Assembly: GCF_014805625.2 (NCBI RefSeq)
Contig: NW_023998415.1
Span: 13,779,799-13,843,798, forward strand
DNA from: Glossina fuscipes
Taxonomy: Eukaryota > Arthropoda > Insecta > Diptera > Glossinidae
Direction: 5' to 3'
Length of the DNA stretch: 64,000 nt
Shown: piece after piece, positions 55,062 to 64,000 of the stretch
How the letters are laid out: every line of letters starts with the position of its first letter
Numbering within the stretch: the stretch's first letter is position 1
Notes under the pieces: model-generated
Seen by the model: the letters and a program-made list of their open reading frames with translations, nothing else
Database searches by the model: none
What the model was told of the DNA's origin: nothing
Made by a program: the position numbers and the translations under genes

Positions 55062-58000
55062 GTATATAAGTCTACTCACAAGAAAATGGGCAAAATTTTG
55101 TTACATTTATTTTTTTATTACAGAGCCTTCGGCTCCAGCTAATGTACTCGAATGCCCAATATGTCTGCAGACATGTATACATCCCGCTCGTCTTCCTTGT
55201 GGGCATATATTTTGCTTTTTATGCGTAAAAGTGAGTACAAATAAGTAAATAATTATATATTTCAGCAAAAAATACTGTGGACATTTAATAAAGGAAGATC
55301 AAATTACCAATTGAGAACGTACGATAGACTAAACTATATCCGATCTATTGGCTTAATCCATCTCCACCCAACAATCCAAAACAAAAAAACACTGTATCCG
55401 AATTTCTTGCATTGTATGCTTTTTTTATTTCCTCTCACCTGTTTTTGACGTTAAATTCGTTGACATTCGATTGGAAAAATGTAAGCAAAGTTTTCCTATG
55501 TGTTTTTTGTTTACGTGTCTTTTTATTGAAAGAAGGACCTGCCAAAGTATATTGATAGATTTAATGCTGATTGACTACTAGACTGAACGCAAATAGCAAT
55601 AGTAATCATTAATATTACATAGCCCAAATCCCAACCCCCACTTTCTGTCTTTTTCTTCTCTCTATCTCTCCGGCCTGATTTCTAGTTGCATGTATTATTA
55701 CTAAAATATGATTCAATTTCATTTAGGGCGTGGCTTATAAAAATCGTCGATGTGCTATGTGTCGTCGTGAAATCCCAGGGGAATTTCTTAATCATCCTCA
55801 GCTGGTAAACGGCATTGAAGATATTTGCTCAACTAGAGCAACTGAAGATGGTTATCAGTGGTTTTATGAGGGCAGAAATGGTAAGTCACCAATTTAAAAC
55901 AATAGACATGCTGTTGACTAAGTGTTGTAATGAACGACTATCGTATTAATGAAAATAGCTTTACTGCTTTAATTGCGAATATGATTGAGAGTTCTTTTGT
56001 CGTGTGACATTTTAATATGTTATTACAACAAACTTGTATCGCGTATCCTTTTGCGTTATTGAAATTTTCCTTTTTTTTGGACGATTTTCTTCTTTTTTTT
56101 TTTTGTGTGAATTGTAGGCACATTGTTAAATGAACCAAGTCTACTTTTAAACTGAAAATATATTCGCCAATTTTCATCTTTCTTGCGTAGCTTTTGTGAT
56201 CGTAATGCTTATATTATGCTGATCAAGAATATATATGACATGTGGTATATTTAATACACATTTTTAAATATAAATAAAATGATAATACAATTTACGCTTG
56301 ATGGGTGTAAACAAGGAACTAACCTTGCATTAGTAGACATTTTTGGCGCAAAGGTCAGTTTATCAATAATGGAATTTAATAGGTATGTCTCGCTATTACT
56401 AATATTTTAAAAGCGTTCTTATTTTGTTGCGTTTTTCAAAAATTCAATTGCAGATCACGCATGTGTTCCAGTTGCCAATTTATTTGCATTTTTAAATTTT
56501 TCATAAACACTTTTAAAGTAAATCAGAATTTCATCAGCAACGCAATGAGTGAATAGTGGCAGAAAACTTTTTATATGTGATGTGTAACGAGTGTATGTCA
56601 AACAATTATTGTAAATTTTCTCATCTTAGAGACGTCTGTGGTAGGCGAAATTCTCGTCTCCATGCAAACATGAACATGAAGCCTGTCTGTGAAGAAAGAT
56701 CGAGAATTATCTAATCGCCAGTAACAGTAATAACAATAATAAATCTTTCTCATAATTGCAAATGATTGCAAAGACACTCTAACGACAATCATTTGCATTT
56801 GATTGTTAATGATCAGATCAGATTTAGCCAAACTCTCTTGAGAATTAATGGCAGAGCTTGCATTATTTTAGTATCGACTGTTGAAAGTGTTGAAAGTCTT
56901 GTAACTGTCGGTATCGTAAAGTTCTCTTGTTTACCACGTTGCATTCTTAAATTGTTCTTATCATATACAAGGAAATCGCGCAGAAAATGGAACACCGACT
57001 ATGCCCATCGTTCAGCTTTTTTTGTTTTTTTTTTTTCTTTTTTCTTCTACTGTCTCTTTTATAGATTTGTTGTTGATGTTCACTTGCAACAAATATGTAA
57101 TTTTATCAAGTTGATATTGTGTTCATCGAAAGTCGGAAAATTGCATTTTCGCGTTAATTCTCATACATCAAAGCATACGCCTCCTTTATCATTTTATAAT
57201 TGTATAGTCCACCTGTGTTCAAAAATTTACTGTCTTCTTGTTTTTTTTTTTTTTTGTTTAACTTCCTTCCCCAGGTGGCTGGTGGGCATACGATAAACGC
57301 TCTGCTCTACAAATTGAAGAAGCCTATCAAAGATTGCTACAAAGTTTAAGAGTTGAAGATCAGTCGGTTCTTTTTGACTCTGAGGTTGTGACTTATGATA
57401 TTCAAATTTGCGGTAACATATATACTATAGATTTCGCTCATTGGACTCAGTATCCGCAGAATATGCCATCTAAAGAACGTAAAATATGTAGAGCCAAGAA
57501 TATGCCAATTAAAGGCGTAGCAGGCATATCGAATAGAAACATGAACCGTAATAGAAGATATCAACCATATTAATGAGATTTCTAAATGGAGAAATTTGGA
57601 CAAAGGTTATCAATGTGATAGCAGAGCAATTTTGAATGCTTTGTATTGAAAATGATAGTTTTATGAATATTTTACCAAAAGAAAAATGTCCTTTGTTTAA
57701 AAAAAAAAAAAAATAATTCACTTATGTATATATATATATATGTATATATATAAATAGTTCAATAAATTATAAGAATCCTAATGCATTTTTACATTAACTG
57801 AAATTCCCTAAACGAAGTAGAGTTGGCAAAGAATTCAGGGGGAGAGGAAGAGAGACATCTTTTATGAAAAGCATATAAAATTCAGTTACATCATAAAATT
57901 TTCCTTTCACGTATACCAGCCTAGGGGTGTTTGTTTTTCAAAAAAATTCCAATTTTTACGAAATATTTTCTCTTTACTTGTAATATTGTATTGTAAGAAA

Positions 58001-60023
58001 AAAAATCATACTTCGTGTCTCTTTGTACAATGTTCAAAAACATATTTCTACCGAAGAATTGTTCTGTGATTGATGGATGATTTTATTAAAAAAAAAAAAA
58101 AATCTTCCATAGTAAAAATTTGCGCATATAACTTGTTAGACTATTAATCTGACATTCACCCGGGAAAAGAACGCCGACGCTATGCTAATAATGTCACTCT
58201 TTTTGTAATAACAGAAAATTCGAAAACGTATATCGTACCTCGTCATGTCTGCCGCCTGCCTGATCACTTTTTCCCCTAGTTGTATTTTCAGCTTACAAAA
58301 ATTGATAGGGGCGCATGAACTCAGAATATTCAAACTTAATACTTTGGCATATTAAAAGTTGAGAAGTGAAGAAACCGAAACTCAATGAAAAACTTTGAAG
58401 AAATACTGGAAAACTCACCTACATTATTGGATCAATCACTTACAGCAATCACCATAGCACATATCGAGCGAGGATTTGGACAAGGCTATATAAAATCGAG
58501 AAAATATATTTACTTTAATATCTATTTGAATATTGATGTATTTTCCTTTGAGAAAAAATGTTTTTTTTATTTATTTTTTTTTTTTTTGAGATATATTTCC
58601 TAAGTGGAATTTATCCCAAGAATACATGGACATACTCAAGCGTTATTTGTTGAACTATGAATTTTAACTAAAATCACGTTTAGGATCTGTTGTCTGTTCT
58701 TTCTTGCACGTTATAGGTTGACTACGAAAATTACTATAAGATCTGGTTAAGATCAATTAATTAATCTAATTATTTTTGGAAAAATATCTTTGGATCGTTA
58801 AAAGAAATTATTTTATATTTTATTTCGTCACGGAATTTGATTTGTTTTTTGCAAGTAAGAGCTATCAAAGACATACGTCATTTAAAATATTACGCTGAAA
58901 ACAGATTTTTTAAAATTGTAATATGAGAAATTTTTCTATATATCCATTTTTTTCATAAGGTTGGTGGCAATACGACGACCGAACAAGTCAGGATATAGAA
59001 GAAGCTTACAAAAAAGGTGAAAAATCTTGCACGATATTAGTAGCTGGCTATGTGTATATTGTTGATTTAGAAACTATGATACAACAGCGTCAGAATGAGC
59101 CGTCGCGATGTCGTCATGTTAAACGCGACCTCGCCACTATACCAAAAAAGGGTGTAGCTGGTCTACGTATCGAAGGTAATTCCGTAATAACGAATTCAAA
59201 TTTCGCTTCCCAGCTTTATAACCAAAATCGGCAACAACAGAATATCGGCAATGCAATTAATGGGCATCCGGATATAGATTTACGTTTGCCTTTAGACTAT
59301 GTAAGCCGTTTAAGTCGCGACGGCCTAAATACGAATGCTGGTATCTCAAACGACTTTGTATCAACCACCGCCGTCACAGATGCTGCCATACGCATAGCGA
59401 GTAATATTATAGGCTCAACTTTGGCACATGCCGACGAATTGACACGCCCTCGCAGTCTAAATAATATATCCGTTTTTCCTAGTACGCCGACAATTGCGAC
59501 TAGAGCTGGAATCGATAATTCTATGGATGAGCTTGACTTTCACGATTTGTCCGTTAGATCTGGCGTAGCCGGTAGCATCAATTCCACAACAAATTATTCT
59601 ATTGTTTCAACACCAGTAAGCACTTTAAGTAATAATCATCGTTTATTGTCAGCTACCGGTAATGAAGCTGCTGCAGTTTTTGGACGCGGCAATCGTGAAC
59701 TTTTCGTTGCCGCTGAAAATTTGCTGGGGACCACGCAACAGATAATGGCTACAGCCGATCAACCCACCATTGATTTAACAATTAATAATTTTCATGCACT
59801 TACACTGCATGATTTAGTTGACTCAGTCGATGATAATGAAGATAATGATGGTAACGATTTAAACAATCGAACCGAGCATAATCTTGAACATAATAATAGT
59901 GTAGATGAAACCGAAAATATTTCTTTACTGCAAAGAAATCGTCGTATCATTGATGATAATACGGAAAATAGTGGTGATGGTGCCGAAAATAATATATTCC
60001 ATGTTAGGCAATTGCGTTTTTAA
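54707..60023 (+). CDS. Iduna: RNF146/Iduna, PAR-directed E3 ubiquitin ligase, long form of 553 residues
   Basis: Coding exons 54725-55061, 55124-55230, 55727-55880 and 58960-60023 join with GT-AG introns and matching phases to 553 codons. After an Ser/Thr-rich N-terminus comes a C3HC4 RING (C123, C126, C138, H140, C143, C146, C157, C160; start [11 protein letters not shown]), then a WWE domain (about 185-268) with GWWQYDDR and PKKGVAGL. The fused RING-WWE arrangement is specific to RNF146. The family binds iso-ADP-ribose in poly(ADP-ribose) chains, is switched on by that binding, and ubiquitylates PARylated proteins such as Axin and tankyrase targets, so it acts in Wnt signalling and cell survival. 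Residues matching the mammalian ligand contacts are all present (Y204, R207, Y232, Q241, R251, K263). The tail from about 270 is disordered and Asn/Asp-rich. R316-LSRD-G321 is only a partial match to a tankyrase-binding motif. Confidence 0.93.
55124..55880 (+). CDS. Iduna: Iduna coding exons 2 and 3, RING finger and start of WWE
   Basis: Exons 55124-55230 and 55727-55880 are separated by a 496-base intron. They code for the complete RING (first exon to LCVK, second exon from [15 protein letters not shown]) and the N-terminal half of the WWE domain ([13 protein letters not shown]). The second ends in phase 1 after AAT G, so it can splice to either of the two downstream WWE exons, both of which open in the matching phase. 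Confidence 0.92.
57275..57573 (+). CDS. Iduna: Iduna alternative terminal exon 4a: diverged second WWE half, short form of 298 residues
   Basis: The acceptor CCCCAG lies at 57274, in the phase required by exon 3. The exon codes for [20 protein letters not shown], an inserted segment of about 16 residues, then [30 protein letters not shown] and PIKGVAGI, and ends after a basic tail (NRNRRYQPY) with TAA. It is clearly homologous to exon 4b (WWxYDxR, IEEAY, IYxxD, GVAG) yet under half identical. All positions matching the mammalian iso-ADP-ribose contacts are kept (Y205, R208, Y249, Q258, R268, K279). It has no internal stop, and AATAAA follows at 57761. The short product has RING plus a variant WWE and no disordered tail. 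The alternative is that it is a decaying duplicate, but selective retention of the contacts argues against that. Confidence 0.8.
57761..57766 (+). terminator. Iduna: Polyadenylation signal for the short Iduna form
   Basis: AATAAA 188 bases after the stop of exon 4a and 1.2 kb before exon 4b, where an alternative terminal exon would need it. Confidence 0.6.
57767..58959. other. Intron or intergenic sequence between the two alternative Iduna end exons
   Basis: No further exon seen. A 72-codon plus-strand frame at 58385-58603 has no family resemblance and ends in poly(T)-derived residues. Confidence 0.5.
58960..60023 (+). CDS. Iduna: Iduna terminal exon 4b: canonical second WWE half and disordered tail
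   Basis: Opens after the acceptor CATAAG with GTTGGTGG, coding for [20 protein letters not shown], then [20 protein letters not shown] and [15 protein letters not shown], which closely follow the mammalian WWE domain. The remaining 285 residues are low complexity with an acidic Asn-rich stretch ([13 protein letters not shown]). Ends in TAA. Confidence 0.92.
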
Positions 60024-60232
60024 TCGGACAAAATCGGAGAAATAATAACTATATATAAATGTGACAAAAGATATCAACTTGTATTCCTCAAAACGGTAAC
60101 AGTACTTATTTAAAAGTAGGCGTTCCTTAAAGAAAACAAAAGAACTTAGATTACTACTGTATTATCGCTAAATAGTAAATATAAAATTGAACGAAAGTAT
60201 ATTTTTGAATTCTTACAAGGGCTAGAGAGAAG

Positions 60233-60238
60233 AATAAA
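60233..60238 (+). terminator. Iduna: Polyadenylation signal for the long Iduna form
   Basis: AATAAA about 210 bases after the stop of exon 4b. Confidence 0.55.
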
Positions 60239-61410
60239 ACATAAAACTAACTGATCAATTCAGATGATCAGATAATAATCCATAATCCGCTAAACTTGAT
60301 ATGATGATCCCTTTAAATAATCCTACTTTTCCAAAATCCAAAATCAAAATGAAAATATTCTTTATAAAGGAAATAGCCCTTAAAGCTATTATTCTTTTCG
60401 ATCAGCCATCAATCCCACCCAAGCACTATTCGTAGCCAACGGATTGAAGCAGGCTCTGAAATTTAAATATCCATCAATATTTACCCTTTAAAACAAAATT
60501 TTGTATATTCTAAATTCGACATATTTAAAAGCAAAAAAAAGAAAACAATCATTACTTCTTTTCATAAAATATTATTATGGATGCCACCCACGTCACGTCA
60601 TCAGTGATTTGCGTATTATTCAGATTATTATGATTACCATCGGACTTTCTTCTTAGGCATGTGAAAGTGAAAACACCTCGGTCTAGAGGCCTCATGAAAA
60701 TTTTATTATATTAAACGCCTGCGGTATCCCTTTGCTTGCCAAGATTACGCTGACGTCAATAGAGCTTTGAGAAGTGAGATAAACTCTTTAATAATTAATT
60801 CGAAAATCATGTCGGGTGTAAGTGAATTCTATCCAGTCTGCGAGACCTGTTCATCTTGAATCGGGAGATAGATTTCACTATTCCAACTTTTAAGCTTGCG
60901 TTAGACCAACATGTCTTTTGCATTGGGTTTTTATTGAGTTTTAATTTTCAAACTGTTCTAAATGTATTTGTTTTAATAGTCAAATTAATGCTACGGATGT
61001 TATTATATTATGCGGCATAATTGTGATATATCGAATGGCCGAATATTAAATTAAATCAGTTTGAAATCGTACGCTTCATTTGGTGTGGTACGTTTTTAGG
61101 GTGAATAACTTATAGTAATTTTTTAAAACTTGTCAAGTTGTTGCAGCATTTTTCTCCATTTTGCATATATTCAGAAATTTCAGATAACCAAATGATACGT
61201 ACATTGAAATTCTTGGGAATTGCAAAAAAAAAAAAAAGGTATAAATGTATAAGAAAAAGCCTTAAGGAGTCCATCGCAATTTTTTGTTTCCCCTTATGTT
61301 TTGAATTGATAACTTTTTTGCTTGATTGCGAAGTTACAAAAACCCCTCTGAGACATATTCATATCCAACTAATTGTTTTTCTTTGCTGGATTTACTTTAT
61401 AAGTAATATA
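60239..61410. other. Non-coding region downstream of Iduna
   Basis: No supported gene. A 100-codon plus-strand frame at 61138-61440 shows no family resemblance and runs into the MITE end. Confidence 0.4.
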
Positions 61411-61952
61411 CAGTCAAACCTGTTTTTGTGCGGTAGATAGGGACCGCAGAAAAAAAACCGCACAAAAAAAAATATTCAAAAACTTCATAAATAGCTATAA
61501 GAAATAATTTTTCATAGCATATTAAAGAAAATTTTTTTTATGCGGTAGAGAGGGACCGCATAAAAAAAGTCTCACTTAGAAAATATGTCAAAGCTTCACG
61601 AAATAGCAAGAAAGTGCTTTCCAAACATAATAAATAATTCAATTACACATTGAAACATTTAAAAAAATGAAATAGGTTATTAGATGGCGCAGTATGTACA
61701 TATTGAAATTGGCTGATGCAATATATGCATAAGAACATTGAGCATGCCTAATGAAATAGGCTGATGCAATAGGTATGAAAATGGCTGTTGCAATGTGTAC
61801 ATACACACTGATAGAAAAAAAAGTGATGCCAACACAGTTCAGATTGACCTAACCTCTCGGCGAAATTCAATGTGTCGATATTCATATACCGCACAAAAAG
61901 AATCGCACAAAAAAAGCGCGTGAAAAAGACCCCACAAAAACAGGTTTGAGTG
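61411..61952. mobile_element. Pogo-like MITE with terminal inverted repeats, TA flanks, 542 bases
   Basis: The left end CAGTCAAACCTGTTTTTGTG and the right end read in reverse, CACTCAAACCTGTTTTTGTG, match at 19 of 20 positions. TA lies immediately outside both ends (61409-61410 and 61953-61954). A subterminal motif GCGGTAGAKAGGGACCGCA appears at about 61430 and again at about 61542, with related CCGCACAAAAA pieces near the right end. There is no coding capacity. Ends beginning CAG with a TA target are typical of pogo/Tigger-type Tc1/mariner relatives, so this is most simply a non-autonomous derivative of one. Confidence 0.82.
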
Positions 61953-62192
61953 TATGCTCATATATGATGCACTTTTATCGATGGCATATACTTACAAAGA
62001 TTGTGTGTTAAGTTCCTACGTATTTTAGAAATCTCCATTATATCGAAACATCAAATACATAATCGTCTTAAAATTTCAAATGTGTGAAATGAATTTTTTT
62101 TCTACTGCGGCAGCTAACACCAACACAAACATATTGTATTTCTTTTACGCATACAGTACAGCTCATTAATCTCCTACACTTTTTCTCCTATA

Positions 62193-62214
62193 TTAAAAAA
62201 AAAAAAAAAAAAAA
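62193..62214. repeat. Poly(A) tract
   Basis: About 22 A residues in non-coding DNA between the MITE and the SINE-like sequence. Confidence 0.9.
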
Positions 62215-62744
62215 AGTTCATATAAAAGCACACGTACAAACATGCTGTGTCTAATCCCATTATCATTTTCAGTAATTTTAACTAAAATTAGACTTTTTAA
62301 TTGGTTGGATTTCATCCGCTTTGTATTGAGAAGACACCTACGGCATATTTACCTCTTTACTTCTTTCAAAACTCCATAGACCGATTAGGCTTTGCGTTTA
62401 TAACTTAAAAATATAACATGCAATTTTTATTATTTCTTAAGTTAATTTAAGCGATATAATAAAAAATGAATCAATTATAAGAACTTATTTTCTAAAAAAG
62501 GAAATTTCAAAGGTTTATCAAATTATTTGCTAAGTAGATTATTGTTATAGAAAGTTTCTTTTTCTTTTAATCCTCTTCTTTCTTTATCTATTATGAATTA
62601 ATTCGAATTTTGCTGACCGTACATCGAAACAATGTAATGGCCCTTCTTATACCGAATAGGGAAGAATTCGGGGTACATTCAACATTTTCCTTAACGTGTG
62701 TAAGAGGCCCTTAAGCCAAGCCTTGGAGCTTTATACACATCTGA

Positions 62745-62816
62745 ATAGACGAGTAGGTAAGAATCGCGATTATCAAGTCAGTATTCGCGGGTTCATGTTT
62801 CAAGGGCGGTAGAATT
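62745..62816 (+). mobile_element. Diverged relative of the SINE head (tRNA-like part only)
   Basis: On the plus strand, GAGTAGGTAAGAATCGCGATTA and then CGGGTTCATGTTTCAAGGGCGGTAGAATT line up with the heads of the two full SINE copies. Those read GGTAATCGCGACTAACAACTCA, then GGGTTCGAGTCTCAAGTGCGGTAGAGTT. Spacing is conserved, while the B box is damaged (GGTTCATGTTT). The sequence that follows (CCTGGATAAAGGCGTAACACC) is not the known SINE body, so this may be a different subfamily with the same head. No target-site duplication was identified. Confidence 0.5.
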
Positions 62817-62984
62817 GTCTTTAGTCCTGGATAAAGGCGTAACACCTATCTCGTTTGGACTACCACCTGCCTTTTTTCCTTCTCTCCCCTCTCTCCGTTC
62901 TCCCAGGAATCGTGTAAGACAAATAGAGGACAATCTCCTGAGTGATTGATCATATTCGGAGATCCCGTGAAGCAAATATATTCG

Positions 62985-63120
62985 CGATCAGTGAAAAATT
63001 TTGAATCGATTCAAGCATATTAACCTACATTTCCTATATACTTTCCGTGTTCTGATCGAATACCAATTTTGAGACGTCCGTCTCTGTAACCTTCGTTTTA
63101 AGAATGCTTTCGCAACGAGA
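62985..63120. repeat. Old dispersed repeat, related to the one near 9450
   Basis: GATCAGTGAAAAATTTTGAATCGATTCAAGCAT resembles AATCAGCGTTGAATTTTGAATCGATTTAAGCAT at about 9452 (given in pieces here: shared core TTTTGAATCGATT then AAGCAT). Both are followed by GTCCGTCT-type sequence. The class is unknown. Confidence 0.4.
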
Positions 63121-63267
63121 TATTATATCACACACATTGTGACCAGCTTCCGAACAGCTTGGATTACAGTTATTAAATTTCGTTCAGAGATCATTAAACA
63201 ACTGGTGCTGTTAAATAAAATTTCGTATCTTCAAATAGAAGGAATTCATTTTTTTTTTTTTTTTTGT

Positions 63268-63273
63268 TTTATT
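63268..63273 (-). terminator. Candidate polyadenylation signal of the right-edge gene
   Basis: AATAAA on the minus strand, about 250 bases beyond the stop of the partial gene at 63525. Confidence 0.4.
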
Positions 63274-63524
63274 ATGAGAATAAATAATAAATTAACACCT
63301 CATAGCTGCCAAAATATGTCAAATTCAAAGTTGGTTGAAGCCCAGAGAGTAAAGACTTTTTTGGGTCAAAACGAGTGTATTAGATATCCAAGAGATATAT
63401 AGCAAGTTGCTCGCCCACCAAATTAAAATAAATAAAGAACTGTGTACCTTATATGCTGACATTGGTGTACAAATATGCACTGAATATTATGGAATAAAAA
63501 AAAAAAAAGAAAAAAAAAAGAAAA

Positions 63525-64000
63525 TTACGACGCCGTGCCTCTTTCCGGAATGAAATCGTTTAGAAAATGTAACCATTCACTGAAATCGACTTCAGGATAT
63601 TCCTGCTTTTGTTTTAGTATAACATTATGTAGGCCAACTACAAACTTTAAATCTTGTCGATATTTACGAATAATTGTTTCGTCTATACAAATATCGGCTA
63701 GAGGTAAATCAACTTTGGGTTTACACATTCGTACAGTCATTATAAGTTTCGTCTCCAATTGCTTCACATCCTTAGCCATCTTTTTTAACAATAATACTCC
63801 TGATCCATGAGTCGGCCAACGATGTACAGAATCATTAGTTGTGGTGAGAGGCGTTATTTTCACAGATTTTGTGACAATATCCCAAAACGTTTTTAGACCA
63901 TGCCAGTCACAGTAGCTGCGCAAAGCATTCAAAAGTAAATGCAAGTATTGTTCGCGGGATATGTCTTCACTGGGTTTTTCAAGTTCAGCAAAAATCTTAT
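63525..64000 (-). CDS. 3' end of an unidentified minus-strand gene (partial)
   Basis: An open minus-strand frame runs from the window edge to a TAA at 63525-63527, giving at least 158 residues at the C-terminus. I do not recognise the family. The protein looks real: mixed composition with Trp and Cys, and amphipathic helical stretches such as EQYLHLLLNALRSYCDWHG and LLLKKMAKDVKQLETKLIM. It ends FSEWLHFLNDFIPERGTAS. There are no obvious catalytic motifs, signal peptide or membrane segments. The pattern suggests the last helical repeats of a larger alpha-helical scaffold protein, by inference only. No splice site is needed inside the visible part. The start lies outside the window. Confidence 0.75.
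   Translation of the reverse strand, partial: KIFAELEKPSEDISREQYLHLLLNALRSYCDWHGLKTFWDIVTKSVKITPLTTTNDSVHRWPTHGSGVLLLKKMAKDVKQLETKLIMTVRMCKPKVDLPLADICIDETIIRKYRQDLKFVVGLHNVILKQKQEYPEVDFSEWLHFLNDFIPERGTAS

Overview
The window is nuclear DNA of an insect, most likely a higher fly (Diptera, Brachycera, possibly a tephritid). It is very AT-rich and full of poly(A)/poly(T) runs and TA, AAT, CA, CT and CATA microsatellites. Its two recognisable genes have short GT-AG introns and code for fly-type proteins. There is one assembly gap, 400 N at 45592-45991.

Layout. Positions 1-19.9 kb hold no gene I can support. They contain a tRNA-derived SINE (6045-6249) and a nearly full-length but dead mariner (10117-11266). 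Positions 19.9-28.3 kb are a graveyard of non-LTR retrotransposons: three jockey-like fragments, one R1-like fragment and a second copy of the SINE. Positions 28.3-33.0 kb are simple-sequence-rich non-coding DNA. Positions 33.0-41.4 kb carry, on the minus strand, the whole coding region of the fly gene encore (R3H and SUZ domains). I rebuilt it as 14 coding exons that join in frame to 1743 residues. Positions 41.4-54.7 kb are mostly non-coding, with the gap, an internally deleted irritans-type mariner (49538-50247) and a candidate intronless gene (50878-51225, minus). Positions 54.7-60.0 kb carry, on the plus strand, the RNF146/Iduna gene (RING plus WWE), a poly(ADP-ribose)-directed ubiquitin ligase. 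Positions 60.0-63.5 kb hold a pogo-like MITE with clean inverted repeats and a diverged SINE-like sequence. The right edge has the 3' end of an unidentified minus-strand gene.

The most interesting result is in the Iduna gene. The exon coding for the second half of the WWE domain is present twice (57275-57573 and 58960-60023). Both copies have a usable acceptor in the same phase, their own stop codon and their own downstream AATAAA. The first copy is strongly diverged and has an insertion, but it keeps every residue matching the known iso-ADP-ribose contacts of mammalian RNF146. This suggests two alternative-ended ligases, of 298 and 553 residues, that read poly(ADP-ribose) through different WWE domains.

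The two known genes are functionally separate: encore acts in germline cyst division and gurken expression, Iduna in PAR-dependent ubiquitylation and Wnt/tankyrase control. I see no operon-like link between them. The repeats are diverse and mostly decayed, but several keep target-site duplications that fix their ends exactly.
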